This document shows positions 7,320 through 17,606 of a stretch of DNA of 64,000 nucleotides, in pieces. Source of the DNA: Ignavibacteria bacterium (GTDB lineage Bacteria > Bacteroidota > Ignavibacteria > SZUA-365); assembly GCA_016720835.1 (NCBI GenBank), contig JADKJW010000001.1, forward strand, positions 124,001 to 188,000, in the 5' to 3' direction. The number at the start of each line of letters is the position of its first letter. Position 1 is the stretch's first letter. The position numbers and the translations under genes were made by a program. The notes beneath the pieces were generated by a model. It was not told where the DNA came from, ran no database searches, and saw nothing but the letters and a program-made list of their open reading frames with translations.

Positions 7320-10100
7320 CTACCGCACGAGGAGCATGCTTCGCGCCTTGCTGAACGACGATGTTTCAAGACGGTACATGTACACGCCGGGCGCCATGCC
7401 GCTCGCGTCGAAAACTGCCGCGTATCTGCCGGCAGGCTTCCACCCTTGCGCCAGCACCGCCACTCCGCGGCCAAGGATGTCGAACACTTCGAGCCGGACC
7501 TCCGTCGCCTCGCCAAGTTGGTACTCGATCACCGTCGACCCGGTGACCGGATTCGGCGTATTCCGGGACAGCGCGTACTCCGTGCCTCCAAGTATCGGGA
7601 TGCGAATGTCGCCGATGATGCTGACAGACCCGTCCTCGAACGTCAAGGGTGCATCGCAGTCTGGGTCGTGCTCATCCGAGCACTGTATCGATGCCTCGAG
7701 CGTCACGGTTTTTCCGCCGCTCTGTACCTTGATGCTCTCGAGAAATTTCAGAGGCGTCTCATGCGGATCCAGCCCGGCTCCGCCATCGTATACAGCCTCG
7801 AAGATCATGAGCACCAGAATGTTCGTGGCAGAAGAACGCGATGCGGCCCGGTACCCGAGGTCTTCCACGCGGACGACGTTCGGACTCCCGCCCTGTGCGG
7901 CCGCGTGCAGGCTGCTTCGCGGACCCCGCCAGCCCTGCGCTGTCAGCGTGTTCACGCTCACGGCATCCATGAAGCGAAGAGCCTCCGGATCGAACTGCAC
8001 GTTCAATGCGTAGGCGGAGACGTTGTTCCGTGTCGTCGAATCGACATACACTGGCACGCTGATGCGATCACGTGTCCGGGCTTGAATACCCGTCGGCATG
8101 CGCACCCGTCGTGTCCTCCCCGGCACGCCCATGATCGTCACGGCCTTCTCGCATTGCGCCTGTGAGGCGTTGTCCGATGTCAGGAGAACGGTGAACACGC
8201 GTCTGGTATCGGCGCCGAGACGCTCGGCTTTGATGGACCAGGAAACATTCGCCGAGCCACCTGACGGAAGATGGCCTGCGTCTTTGATTGCGGTCTCCCC
8301 CACGTCCAGTGACACCCCTTCCGGCGGTTGCAGGATTGCTCGTACCCTGTTCGCCTGCGCAACCCCGCCGTTGAGGAGATGCGACGTGATCGTGAACACG
8401 TTGTACGTGCCCTTCCATGAGCGGGTCCCGAAGCAGTCACGGTAATCGCCGATCGTGTGGTTGAAATACAGTGTGTCTCCCGTGCACGCCATCGAGGACT
8501 GCGCCGTGCAGGACAGCGATGGACGAACAGTTTCAGGAATGTACACCGATTTCGTGCACTGCTTCGATGGCAGTCCATCGGCCCAAACGACAAAGTGGAT
8601 GTCGACCGATCCGGACGCTGTCTCCGGTACCACGGTCACTCTCCAGCCGATCGTATCCGTCGTCTGCATCTGGTACAGTCGCGTGGCGATAAACCGCTCC
8701 GGATCGCCCAGCACACGCAGCCCGCTCGATTGCGGCAGCACCGCGACACGCACATTGTCGGCCGGACCATTGCCGGTGTTGGTAATCTTCGCCCATACCA
8801 TGAATGGAATCTTCTCGTATGTCCCAGTCTGCGGGTCGATCTTCAGCGTCTCGAACTGGCTGTCGCAGCTCAGACCCAGTGCTGCCTTCGTTGCGGGCGG
8901 GATGATCACGTCACTGCAGCAGTCGTTCTTCTTCCCCAGCTTGTCCACCACCTTCGCGCACAGTTTCACCGTCACGTCTGTGCGGGATGTATTCGCCACC
9001 GGTCGTACCAACCACTTCACCTCCGCGGAGGCAGACACTGCAAGGGTGTCAATCAGCTTCGTCGCCGTCTCACCGCTTGCCAGCATCACGCCTGGAGGAA
9101 GCTGCGCCGTCACGGACAGGTTCCGCCCTGCCGCCTTGCCGGTGTTCGTGATTACCGTCTTGAACATGAACGGGTCGGGGCGGTACACTCCGGTCGAATT
9201 TTCGAAAGACAGCACCGCCGTCGCCACGCACACCATCTGGTAGTCCGCTGCGCGGGTGGCGGGTACATATATCGGCACCCTGCATTCGGCGATGACGAGC
9301 CTGTTGCCCATGCCGCCGCGGCCCTGCACCTGAAACAGCAGCGTGTCCCAGCCGCCGACAGAACGGTGCAGCGGCGTCAGCTTCCATGTGCAGGTCACCG
9401 TGTCGAGCACGTTCATGCGCCCGCCGATACCCACATGAATCACGGGCGAGCCTTGAGCGAGCGCAAAGTTCGATGTGCCGAGAAACACCACCTGGCAGTT
9501 CTCCGCCTTCGTTTCGCCGATGTTCACGACCATCGTCATCACGTCGAACGGATTCGGCACGTAGTCGTTGAGCTGATCGTTGAACACCAGCCGGTCCGGG
9601 GCTGCGTAGCATTTCAACTGGAAACGCGGACTTTGCGCGCTCATGACGTATACCGGGATCAGGCAGAACGACGGCGGAAAACCATCGGCCACCACCAGCA
9701 CGCGCATCGTGTCGTATCCGTCCGTCGTCCGGCGATTCACCTTGAGTCGGAACGGACCGTTCACCGTGGTATCCTCGAAGGCGATCGTGTTCCCCGCGGC
9801 GAGGTCTCCGTAATTGCGGAACGCCGGGGGCAGGATGCTGAAGCGCGCGTCCTGCAGCACGTAGGCCTTGAGGTTTTTCGCGTCCTCGCTCCCGGTGTTC
9901 GAAATTTCCAGCTCCAGCTCGAACGGCGACGGGAGATATTTATCGAAATCGAAAAAGACCGTGTCCGGAGCCCTCAGTCGGCAGACAAGCGCTGATTGGG
10001 CTGCGGAATGCTGCGTCACGCTGACGATCAGTATGCAGAATACCGCTGCAAGCGCCCGCCGGCGCGGAGCGCGGGAACAATCGTGACGGACCTTCGGCAT
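7320..10100 (-). CDS. Secreted protein with cohesin-like domain and T9SS C-terminal sorting domain
   Basis: Surface or secreted protein of 926 residues with no recognised enzyme domain. The start at 10100 opens a signal peptide (LAAVFCILIVSVTQHSAAQ). An in-frame ATG at 10124 is possible but would lie only a few bases from the likely transcription start of the candidate promoter at 10138-10166. The bulk is four or five repeated CARDB/DUF11-like beta modules, each with an NTGxxxAxNL-type phrase (SNTGSEDAKNL, TNTGKAAGRNL, TNTGNGPADNV). Before the C terminus is a cohesin-like domain (ISVPVYVDSTTRNNVSAY then LNVQFDPEALRFM). The last 85 residues form a T9SS sorting domain starting SRNTPNPVTGSTVIEY. 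It resembles the VWA-like protein at 1925-4870 in architecture. Structural or adhesive roles are plausible, not shown. Confidence 0.82.
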   Translation of the reverse strand: MPKVRHDCSRAPRRRALAAVFCILIVSVTQHSAAQSALVCRLRAPDTVFFDFDKYLPSPFELELEISNTGSEDAKNLKAYVLQDARFSILPPAFRNYGDLAAGNTIAFEDTTVNGPFRLKVNRRTTDGYDTMRVLVVADGFPPSFCLIPVYVMSAQSPRFQLKCYAAPDRLVFNDQLNDYVPNPFDVMTMVVNIGETKAENCQVVFLGTSNFALAQGSPVIHVGIGGRMNVLDTVTCTWKLTPLHRSVGGWDTLLFQVQGRGGMGNRLVIAECRVPIYVPATRAADYQMVCVATAVLSFENSTGVYRPDPFMFKTVITNTGKAAGRNLSVTAQLPPGVMLASGETATKLIDTLAVSASAEVKWLVRPVANTSRTDVTVKLCAKVVDKLGKKNDCCSDVIIPPATKAALGLSCDSQFETLKIDPQTGTYEKIPFMVWAKITNTGNGPADNVRVAVLPQSSGLRVLGDPERFIATRLYQMQTTDTIGWRVTVVPETASGSVDIHFVVWADGLPSKQCTKSVYIPETVRPSLSCTAQSSMACTGDTLYFNHTIGDYRDCFGTRSWKGTYNVFTITSHLLNGGVAQANRVRAILQPPEGVSLDVGETAIKDAGHLPSGGSANVSWSIKAERLGADTRRVFTVLLTSDNASQAQCEKAVTIMGVPGRTRRVRMPTGIQARTRDRISVPVYVDSTTRNNVSAYALNVQFDPEALRFMDAVSVNTLTAQGWRGPRSSLHAAAQGGSPNVVRVEDLGYRAASRSSATNILVLMIFEAVYDGGAGLDPHETPLKFLESIKVQSGGKTVTLEASIQCSDEHDPDCDAPLTFEDGSVSIIGDIRIPILGGTEYALSRNTPNPVTGSTVIEYQLGEATEVRLEVFDILGRGVAVLAQGWKPAGRYAAVFDASGMAPGVYMYRLETSSFSKARSMLLVR

Positions 10101-10137
10101 GGCAGTACCCTGTGTGGAGTGCATCGGCGCTGGTGTG

Positions 10138-10166
10138 CGGATAGTGGCGCCATATACACAGGACAA
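10138..10166 (-). promoter_or_regulatory. Candidate promoter of the cohesin-like T9SS gene
   Basis: Minus strand TTGTCC (10161-10166), 17 bp, TATCCG (10138-10143). The -10 is imperfect, so this is a weak call. Confidence 0.3.
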
Positions 10167-10326
10167 TTCAGGCCGCTCGTTCCTGACATGCGAAGCAGGA
10201 ATTCCGTGTTGAATCAGCGCATGCTCCGGGCGCGGAGAACAACGGAACAAGCCCGTCAATGACGGCCGTGCTCCTGCATGCGCTCGCGGATATCGATTGC
10301 GTGCTCGTCCTGCCGCGTGCGTACGC

Positions 10327-11997
10327 TTACCGGAGCAGGGTCAAGGTTCCCGTGATCGTGGTGCTCGTGCGGTGCGCATCGCTCCGCGGGGATGCAACCA
10401 GCCTGCACAGATACACTCCCCCCGGGAGATCTCCGGAGTTCAACACCACGCGATGCTGACCGGGCCCGTACCGTCCCTGCGCCGCAACGGCGACGCGCCT
10501 CCCGAGAACATCATGCACGCTCAGCGACACGAAACTCTCCCGCGGAAGCGTGAAGCCGATGTTCGTGACGGACGATCCCGAGGTGCTGGCCGGCCCGAAG
10601 GGATTCGGATAGTTCGGCAGGAGCGCGAAACCGTCCGCCGCGGCGTCCGACCGCTCTGCGGCGGTGACGGGCAGCGTGAACAGCGGACTGAAGCCGCTGC
10701 CGCTGTGCCGTATTCCGGCAAGCGTCGCGACGGTCGCGACGGTCGCCTTCACGATGTTGCTCATGAAGCGGAAATCCAATGTGCCGATCGTGTCGCCCGC
10801 CGTGTGGTAGTTCAGGTTCCGGTAGTTCGCCGCGTCGGTGAGCATCAGCGCCTGCCGGTTCGCATCCCAGAAACGCGCGTGATCGCTGCGCCTGAAATCC
10901 GGAGCGATCTGTCCGTTTCCCGGCACTTCGAGCGAGAGCACGCGGAGCGCGGGCACGTAGCGCCGCGCGCAACTGTCCAGGGCGACGCGGAACGCATGCG
11001 ACGCCGTGTTCGCGACGTTGAGGAGAAAATTCCCGCGGTACTTGTCAGCCGCGAGACTGTCGCACAACGCGGGCAGCATCGTGCACAACCCCGGAGGCAC
11101 CATCTGGCTGCCGGAATCGTTGCTGGCATAGCCGATCATTTCGTACACGATCGCGCCGGCGATGTTCTCGTACACGGGAACGCCCGCGGACACGTAGCGC
11201 CCGCTGCCGACGAGGCCGTCCTCCTCCAGATCGAAGCCGATGAACTTGACGGTGTTGCGATATTCGCCGGCCGACAGCACGCGCATCGCTTCGAGCAGGC
11301 CGGCGACGCCCGAACCGTTGTCGTCCGCGCCTGGACTCCCGGTCACGGTGTCGAAGTGCCCGCCGACGATGTACGTCGTCCGCTCGTCCGTCACGCCGGG
11401 CTTGCGTCCGGTGATGTTCGCCGCGCCGTACCCGAGGTACGTGAATGCATGCCGTGCACGGTGCAGACCGCTCTCCCGGAAGCGCGCATCGATGCTGTCC
11501 TTCACCGCCTCAAGATGCGCCGGTCCCGCGCTGCGATGCCGGATGCCTTCGATGAATGCGAGGTCGCGTTTCAGACGGTTGCTGTCCACCTGCGCGACCA
11601 GCGCCCCAATGTCCGCAGGCTGCCCGTCGTCGGCCGAGACGCGCGCCATCCACGACGCGGCGGGCGCCGCGCCGATCGTCCCCGGAACATAATACCAGCG
11701 TATCTCTTTTTGCAGTCCGCTCGACACCGGATATCCGGCATCGCCCTGCAGCGAGTCGACGGGAACGAGGAAGGTCCTTCCGCTGTCCTGTGAGATCCCC
11801 ACCGTGACGCGCAGTGCATCGGACTCGGCATCCGAAACATCGTAGCGGATGGTGACGATGTGCGCGAGCGTGTCCGCCGCCACGGTCACATTGCCGACCA
11901 CAGGCGCGCGGTTCTGTGCGGAGGCTTGAAGCGCGAGGAACATGACAAGCGCTGCGATGAGGATCGCACGGCAACGGAAGATTCGCGGGGAGGTCAT
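10327..11997 (-). CDS. Secreted M28 family zinc peptidase with T9SS C-terminal sorting domain
   Basis: Protein of 556 residues. The ATG at 11997 follows AAAGG and starts a signal peptide ending LALQASAQ. An N-terminal beta domain of about 110 residues (NRAPVVGNVTVAADTLAHI) precedes the M28 (aminopeptidase Y/S type) catalytic domain. Metal ligands are visible in order: H in VGGHFDTVTG, D in GADDNGSG, the EE pair in FDLEEDGLVGS, D in DFRRSDHARF and H in NLNYHTAGDT. The C-terminal part is a T9SS sorting domain beginning LLPNYPNPFGPAS. It should be an exported di-zinc aminopeptidase or carboxypeptidase attached to or released from the cell surface. It is transcribed away from groEL and has its own candidate promoter. 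Confidence 0.9.
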   Translation of the reverse strand: MTSPRIFRCRAILIAALVMFLALQASAQNRAPVVGNVTVAADTLAHIVTIRYDVSDAESDALRVTVGISQDSGRTFLVPVDSLQGDAGYPVSSGLQKEIRWYYVPGTIGAAPAASWMARVSADDGQPADIGALVAQVDSNRLKRDLAFIEGIRHRSAGPAHLEAVKDSIDARFRESGLHRARHAFTYLGYGAANITGRKPGVTDERTTYIVGGHFDTVTGSPGADDNGSGVAGLLEAMRVLSAGEYRNTVKFIGFDLEEDGLVGSGRYVSAGVPVYENIAGAIVYEMIGYASNDSGSQMVPPGLCTMLPALCDSLAADKYRGNFLLNVANTASHAFRVALDSCARRYVPALRVLSLEVPGNGQIAPDFRRSDHARFWDANRQALMLTDAANYRNLNYHTAGDTIGTLDFRFMSNIVKATVATVATLAGIRHSGSGFSPLFTLPVTAAERSDAAADGFALLPNYPNPFGPASTSGSSVTNIGFTLPRESFVSLSVHDVLGRRVAVAAQGRYGPGQHRVVLNSGDLPGGVYLCRLVASPRSDAHRTSTTITGTLTLLR

Positions 11998-12036
11998 GAT
12001 GCTGCCTTTCGAGATCGATGATGGGTTGGAACACAC

Positions 12037-12066
12037 AATGTAGCTCGAAGGACGGAGAGAATTCAA
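12037..12066 (-). promoter_or_regulatory. Candidate promoter of the M28 peptidase gene
   Basis: Minus strand TTGAAT (12061-12066), 18 bp, TACATT (12037-12042), 39 nt upstream of the start codon. Confidence 0.4.
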
Positions 12067-12114
12067 TGCGGCACGACGGGGTGGAACCGGCCGTGCGGAG
12101 CGCGCCCCGCATAC

Positions 12115-12146
12115 GGAAAAAGCCCCGCAAGTTGCGGGGCTTTTTC
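12115..12146 (-). terminator. Intrinsic terminator of groES-groEL
   Basis: Stem GCCCCGCAA/TTGCGGGGC flanked by A and T runs (12117-12145). It lies 26 nt beyond the groEL stop, with a U-tract on the minus strand. Confidence 0.9.
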
Positions 12147-12171
12147 CTGCAGAAGAAACTGCGGGGTTGTC

Positions 12172-13797
<1,626 letters not shown>

Positions 13798-13851
13798 ATC
13801 TGTATGCTCCTGTGGTGAGGTCGGTTCGTATTCGTGTCGGGAAAGGAAGAA

Positions 13852-14144
13852 TTAGCCGAGAATCGCGAAAATGTCGCTCTCGCGCATGATGAGGTAGTCT
13901 TCGTTGTCGATGCGCACTTCGGTGCCGCTGTACTTGCCGTACAGGACCTTGTCGCCGACCTTGACTTCCATCTTGACTTGCTTGCCGTCGTCTCCGGTCT
14001 TGCCGGGCCCGACAGCAACGATTTCACCCTGCATGGGTTTTTCTTTCGCGGTGTCCGGGATGATCAGCCCGCCGGCCGTTTTTTCTTCAGCTTCCAGCGC
14101 ACGAACGACAACTCGGTCAGCGAGGGTTTCAGCTTCATTGCCAT
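13852..14144 (-). CDS. groS: Co-chaperonin GroES, with an apparent one-base deletion near its start
   Basis: GroES caps the GroEL ring. The coding frame from LADRVVVRALEAEEKTAGG to the end YLIMRESDIFAILG is normal. The proper start is ATG at 14144, preceded by GGAGG (14151-14155) six bases away, and it encodes MAMKLKP in a different frame. One base is missing at the run of G on the plus strand at 14124-14126 (minus strand AAACCCTCG, where AAACCnCTCG is expected). With it restored the span is 294 nt and 97 residues, the family's usual size. An uninterrupted frame opens upstream at 14178 but bypasses the ribosome site and gives an unrelated N terminus. Because groES is essential, a sequencing or assembly error is the likeliest explanation; a real defect or recoding is possible. 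Confidence 0.9.
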
Positions 14145-14194
14145 GGTACGTCCTCCTATTACTTGGTGAGAGTCTCAACGATGATTTTCAGTTG

Positions 14195-14221
14195 CTAGCA
14201 CTCGTTATGAGCGAGTGCTAA
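14195..14221 (-). promoter_or_regulatory. CIRCE element (HrcA operator) of groES-groEL
   Basis: CTAGCACTC-N9-GAGTGCTAA, one mismatch from the canonical TTAGCACTC-N9-GAGTGCTAA. It abuts the -10 box of the groES promoter. HrcA itself is encoded at 43164-44210. Confidence 0.95.
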
Positions 14222-14248
14222 TATACAAAGCGGAACTGGCACAGTCAA
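14220..14248 (-). promoter_or_regulatory. Sigma70-type promoter of groES-groEL
   Basis: Minus strand TTGACT (14243-14248), 17 bp, TATATT (14220-14225). The -10 touches the canonical CIRCE and the -35 lies inside the second, degenerate CIRCE. Confidence 0.75.
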
Positions 14249-14262
14249 GTGGAGAGTGCCAA
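14236..14262 (-). promoter_or_regulatory. Second, degenerate CIRCE-like repeat over the groES -35 box
   Basis: CTGGCACAG-N9-GAGTGCCAA keeps the 9-9-9 geometry and the GCAC/GTGC core. It is centred 41 bp from the canonical CIRCE. It could be a second HrcA half-strength site; not known to be functional. Confidence 0.5.
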
Positions 14263-14289
14263 TTCTTCGTTTTTGCCCCTAAGTGGCTG

Positions 14290-14305
14290 GAAATACGCGT
14301 ATTTC
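14290..14305. promoter_or_regulatory. Perfect 16-bp palindrome upstream of the groES promoter
   Basis: GAAATACGCGTATTTC, fully self-complementary, about 40 bp upstream of the -35 box and downstream of the thiamine pyrophosphokinase stop. It could be an operator or part of a transcription-end hairpin; flanking GGCTGG and CCAGCC can also pair. Confidence 0.35.
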
Positions 14306-14345
14306 TTCAGAAAACATTGAAATCGAAACGCTCCAGCCCGCGGGG

Positions 14346-14978
14346 TCAATCCACAATACTGCGAAATATCAGCAGAACTCCCGAGTTCAGCGAGACCCGA
14401 AACGACTTCCCCCGCGCTTCGTTGCACGTGCCTTCGCGTGTACCGAAGGCGAGGATTGCATCGCGGAGCGGGTACTTCAGTCCCGAATACGTCACCCCCG
14501 AAGCCGACGGGAGCGGAACAATCGAAACCCGTTGTCCGGCAACGGACGCGAAGCGTCGCGGCCGGGTAATGAGATCGATGCGGGAGTGGCGGTCGAGGAT
14601 GACGAGATCCATCTCCCGCGCGTGCCGGAGCAGGATCGACAGGTTGCCGAAGGTGTGGTCGAGCAGCAGACCGGTGATCCCCGCGATGACGACATGCCGG
14701 AATCCGAGGGTTTTCAGATGCAGCAGTCCTTTTTCGAAATCCGTGATCTCCTGCGACGGATCATGCAGCAATGGCACGCCCAGTTTCTCGAAATGCCGTC
14801 GCGTTGCTGGGGTGATGGAATCGAAGTCGCCGAGAATCGCGTCGGGTCGCATGCCGACGCGTCGCGCGGCGTTCGCCCCGCCGTCCGCGCACAGCACGTA
14901 CGCGGCGCCCTCCCCCCGCGCGCGCAGCGCGGCGGCGTCGGGGAGGTCTCCGTTGCAGATCAGCAGTGCGTGTTTCAA
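14346..14978 (-). CDS. thiN: Thiamine pyrophosphokinase
   Basis: Cytoplasmic enzyme that transfers pyrophosphate from ATP to thiamine, giving thiamine pyrophosphate. The 210-residue length fits the family. Motifs: HALLICNGDLP at the N terminus, ADGGANAARR, PDAILGDFDSI with the metal-binding GDFDS, the substrate loop DPSQEITDFEKGL, and GITGLLLDHTFGN. The start is uncertain: TTG at 14978 is preferred because GGGAGG lies four bases upstream; an in-frame GTG at 15035 would add 19 residues with no family similarity. It lies 72 nt downstream of the TonB receptor, in a transcription unit headed by a TPP riboswitch, so thiamine uptake and activation are switched off together when TPP is abundant. Confidence 0.92.
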   Translation of the reverse strand: MKHALLICNGDLPDAAALRARGEGAAYVLCADGGANAARRVGMRPDAILGDFDSITPATRRHFEKLGVPLLHDPSQEITDFEKGLLHLKTLGFRHVVIAGITGLLLDHTFGNLSILLRHAREMDLVILDRHSRIDLITRPRRFASVAGQRVSIVPLPSASGVTYSGLKYPLRDAILAFGTREGTCNEARGKSFRVSLNSGVLLIFRSIVD

Positions 14979-15050
14979 GCGGCCTCCCGGTATCGTGACC
15001 GCGCGTGCGCGGACCCATTGAAGTGTCCGCGCCACACGCGATGGAATGGA

Positions 15051-17492
15051 TCAGAATTCGAGCGCCAGGTCGAAGAAGACGTTCCGCGTCGCGCCGACGA
15101 AGAACTGGTCCCCTTCGCCGCTCTGCGCGTACAGCCTGTCGAACAGGTTGTTGACGGACACCCGCATGTCGAGCGCGCGCAATCCCAGGAACGGAGGCAC
15201 GCGGTACCCGAGCATGAGGCTGAACACGGAGAAGGCGTCCACCTTCCGCGACTCGTTCTGGAAATTGTCCGTGTACTGGTCGCCGACGTACTTCCAGGAA
15301 AGCGATGCGGTCACGCCGCTTCCTCTCCAGGTGACGCGCACGTTCGCGAGCTGCTCGGGAAAGCCGATGATGCGGTTGCCGTCGAGCGCGCTGTCCGTGA
15401 GCGCGCCGTTCGCGTCGGGCGTCCAGACACGGTAGGCGTCGAGCCGGCTGCGGCTCAGGAGCGCGTTGGCGTCGATGTCGATCGAGGATATCGGATGCCA
15501 CTGTCCGGAGAGTTCGAGCCCGACGTGCGTCGTGCGGTCGGCGTTTCCGGTGATGGGCTGGCCGAAGCGGTCCAGCGCGCCGCTCGCGATGATCTCGTCG
15601 GTGAAGCGCATCGCGTAGCCGTTCACGATGCACTGGAACTCCGGATGCGTGTACCCCGCGCCGATTTCGATGTTGAGGAGCTTCTCCGGGGTGACAAGCG
15701 GATTGCCGTAGTCATACGCGCCGCCGTTCAGGACGAACTGCGGCAGCGCGCCGCCGCTCGATTCCGCCGCATCGTAGAGGTTTTTCAGACGCGGCTCGCG
15801 CTGAGTCCACGACACGTTCGTATAGGCATTCCAGCGCTCGTCGATGTTGTAGTTGAGCCCGAGCCGCGGATTGAAGAACAGGTAGTCGACCGTGAAATCG
15901 GTCCCGACGAATTTTTCATCGTGGAGACGATAGCGATTGAACACGGCCTGGAGATTCGCCATCGCGACGAGCCTGTCGCCGAGCTGCAGGAGTTCCTGCG
16001 CGTAGGCGGATGCGATCAGCTTCGCGCCCCGGTATTCGTAGTAATGCCGATCCGGATCGAGATTCGCGGGCAACCCCTCCGCCCACTGGATCTTTCCCCA
16101 GTGCAGCGACCGGTGCGTGCGCAATTCCAGTCCCGTCGTCAGCGTCCCGCCCTCGTGCCGTATCGCCACGCGCGGCAGCCAGCCGACCTGGCTGTTGTCG
16201 ACCCAGGCCCGGATGAGCGGGTTGACGGGATCGGAAACACCGGTGAAGCCGTACTCCGGCGTGAGGCGGTAATACGCGGCGTCGGTCCACCCCGTGCCGT
16301 CGTAGTCGAAGTAGCCCTGCCCGCGCACGTGAAACAGCGCGCTGTTGAACGTCACGGCTTCGCTGATCTTCCATTCGTTGAGCAGCTCGTAATGCGGCTG
16401 CGAGAACTCCTCCTGCTCCTGCGGCCGCCGGGGAACGGCAAACGTATACTGGCCGTTCTCCGCTTCCCAATAGCCGTAGTTCTTGCGCCGCGCCTCGCGG
16501 TCGCCGATGGCGAACTTCGGGAGGCCGTAATAGACGAGTCCGTCCGATATCGGTCCGCCGTACACCGTCACGCGCGTCGTGAAGGACGCGTCGTAGCGCG
16601 TGGCCGCGAAATAGTACGCGTTGGTCGACACCCACGATCCGTCGCGGTAGCCGTCCGTGGTCATGCGCGACAGGCGCCCGAACAGCGTATAGGTGCCGTC
16701 GAACAGCCCCGAACCGAAGGAAATGGCGTTGCGCATGGTGTTGAACGATCCCGCGCCGCTCTCGAGGCGTATCCCCTTCTGCGCCGCGAAATCGCCCGTG
16801 ACGAGATTGATGGAACCGCCGATCGCGGGCGGCCCGTAGAACGAGCTCCCCGCGCCGCGCTGCACCTGGATCTCCTGTGCGCTGCCCAGCAGATCCGCGA
16901 AATCGATCCAGTACACGTTGTGATCCTCGGGATCGTTCTGCGGCACGCCGTTGATCATGACGGCCAGCCGCCGCTGGTCGAAGCCGCGGATGCGCAGGTA
17001 ATTGTATCCGACCCCGCTCCCGCCTTCCGAGTAATACGTGGAGGACGGGAGGTCGGCCAGCAACGCGGGCACGTCCTGCACGAAATACTTCTCGCGCAGA
17101 TCCTTCATGCGGATTTCGGCGTAGGTCACCGGCGACTGCCGCTCCCGCGCCCGGATGGCCGACACCTCGATCTCGGGACCGGGCATGGGCTCCGGCTGCA
17201 GTACAACCGACAAGGAGATGTTTTTATCCGATATTTCCAGACGCGTTTCGAAGGGCCGGTACCCGACGTGGGTGACGCGCATCGTGACCGCGCCCGGCGG
17301 AAGATCGCGGAGGGAAAAGCGGCCGCTCTGATCGGTTGCGATACCGCGGCCGTCCGTGCCGGCGACGACGTTGGCGCCCGGCAGCGGGAGTCCGCTTCGG
17401 GAGTCCGACACGCTGCCGGAGACGGTCTGCGAGTGAAGCCCGCCCTGCGCGGGTGCGAACAGGGCAAGGGCGAGTATCCAGGCGTGCCTCAT
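15051..17492 (-). CDS. TPP-regulated TonB-dependent receptor, predicted thiamine uptake (Omr1-like)
   Basis: Outer-membrane beta-barrel receptor of 813 residues. A signal peptide is followed by a carboxypeptidase-regulatory-like domain (SGSVSDSRSGLPLPGANV). A TonB-type plug comes next (DVPALLADLPSSTYYSEGGSG, YLRIRGFDQRRLAVMINGVP, VQRGAGSSFYGPPAIGGSIN). A long barrel follows, ending in the aromatic residue F (FFDLALEF). ATG at 17492 follows AAAGGA. The gene is preceded by a TPP riboswitch and terminator and followed by thiamine pyrophosphokinase. TonB receptors under THI elements are an established predicted thiamine-uptake type in Bacteroidetes (Omr1); assigning thiamine as the substrate here rests on that and on context. 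No PnuT-type inner-membrane transporter is in this unit. Confidence 0.92.
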   Translation of the reverse strand: MRHAWILALALFAPAQGGLHSQTVSGSVSDSRSGLPLPGANVVAGTDGRGIATDQSGRFSLRDLPPGAVTMRVTHVGYRPFETRLEISDKNISLSVVLQPEPMPGPEIEVSAIRARERQSPVTYAEIRMKDLREKYFVQDVPALLADLPSSTYYSEGGSGVGYNYLRIRGFDQRRLAVMINGVPQNDPEDHNVYWIDFADLLGSAQEIQVQRGAGSSFYGPPAIGGSINLVTGDFAAQKGIRLESGAGSFNTMRNAISFGSGLFDGTYTLFGRLSRMTTDGYRDGSWVSTNAYYFAATRYDASFTTRVTVYGGPISDGLVYYGLPKFAIGDREARRKNYGYWEAENGQYTFAVPRRPQEQEEFSQPHYELLNEWKISEAVTFNSALFHVRGQGYFDYDGTGWTDAAYYRLTPEYGFTGVSDPVNPLIRAWVDNSQVGWLPRVAIRHEGGTLTTGLELRTHRSLHWGKIQWAEGLPANLDPDRHYYEYRGAKLIASAYAQELLQLGDRLVAMANLQAVFNRYRLHDEKFVGTDFTVDYLFFNPRLGLNYNIDERWNAYTNVSWTQREPRLKNLYDAAESSGGALPQFVLNGGAYDYGNPLVTPEKLLNIEIGAGYTHPEFQCIVNGYAMRFTDEIIASGALDRFGQPITGNADRTTHVGLELSGQWHPISSIDIDANALLSRSRLDAYRVWTPDANGALTDSALDGNRIIGFPEQLANVRVTWRGSGVTASLSWKYVGDQYTDNFQNESRKVDAFSVFSLMLGYRVPPFLGLRALDMRVSVNNLFDRLYAQSGEGDQFFVGATRNVFFDLALEF

Positions 17493-17558
17493 GTCGGGAA
17501 GTCCTTTCTGATCTGAGGATTCAAGGAGACTCGACCCTGACGCGGTGGGAGAGGAACG

Positions 17559-17594
17559 AAAAACCGCGGACCCTGCGTGAGCAGAATGCGCGGT
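17559..17594 (-). terminator. Intrinsic terminator in the TPP riboswitch expression platform
   Basis: Minus strand stem ACCGCG ... CGCGGT with an inner CTGC/GCAG pairing, followed directly by TTTTT (17559-17563). It lies between the riboswitch aptamer and the receptor start, the expected place for transcriptional control. Confidence 0.75.
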
Positions 17595-17606
17595 CGGGAA
17601 GCTTCA

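Noticed and set aside
13834..14178. groES taken from an upstream start at 14178 as one open frame
   Set aside because: It gives a non-GroES N terminus (MRLSPSNRRTYHGNEAE) and bypasses the GGAGG-ATG at 14144; a one-base deletion explains the data better.
14283..17516. Plus-strand open frame of 1077 codons
   Set aside because: Shadow spanning both thiN and the TonB receptor, which are unmistakable on the other strand.
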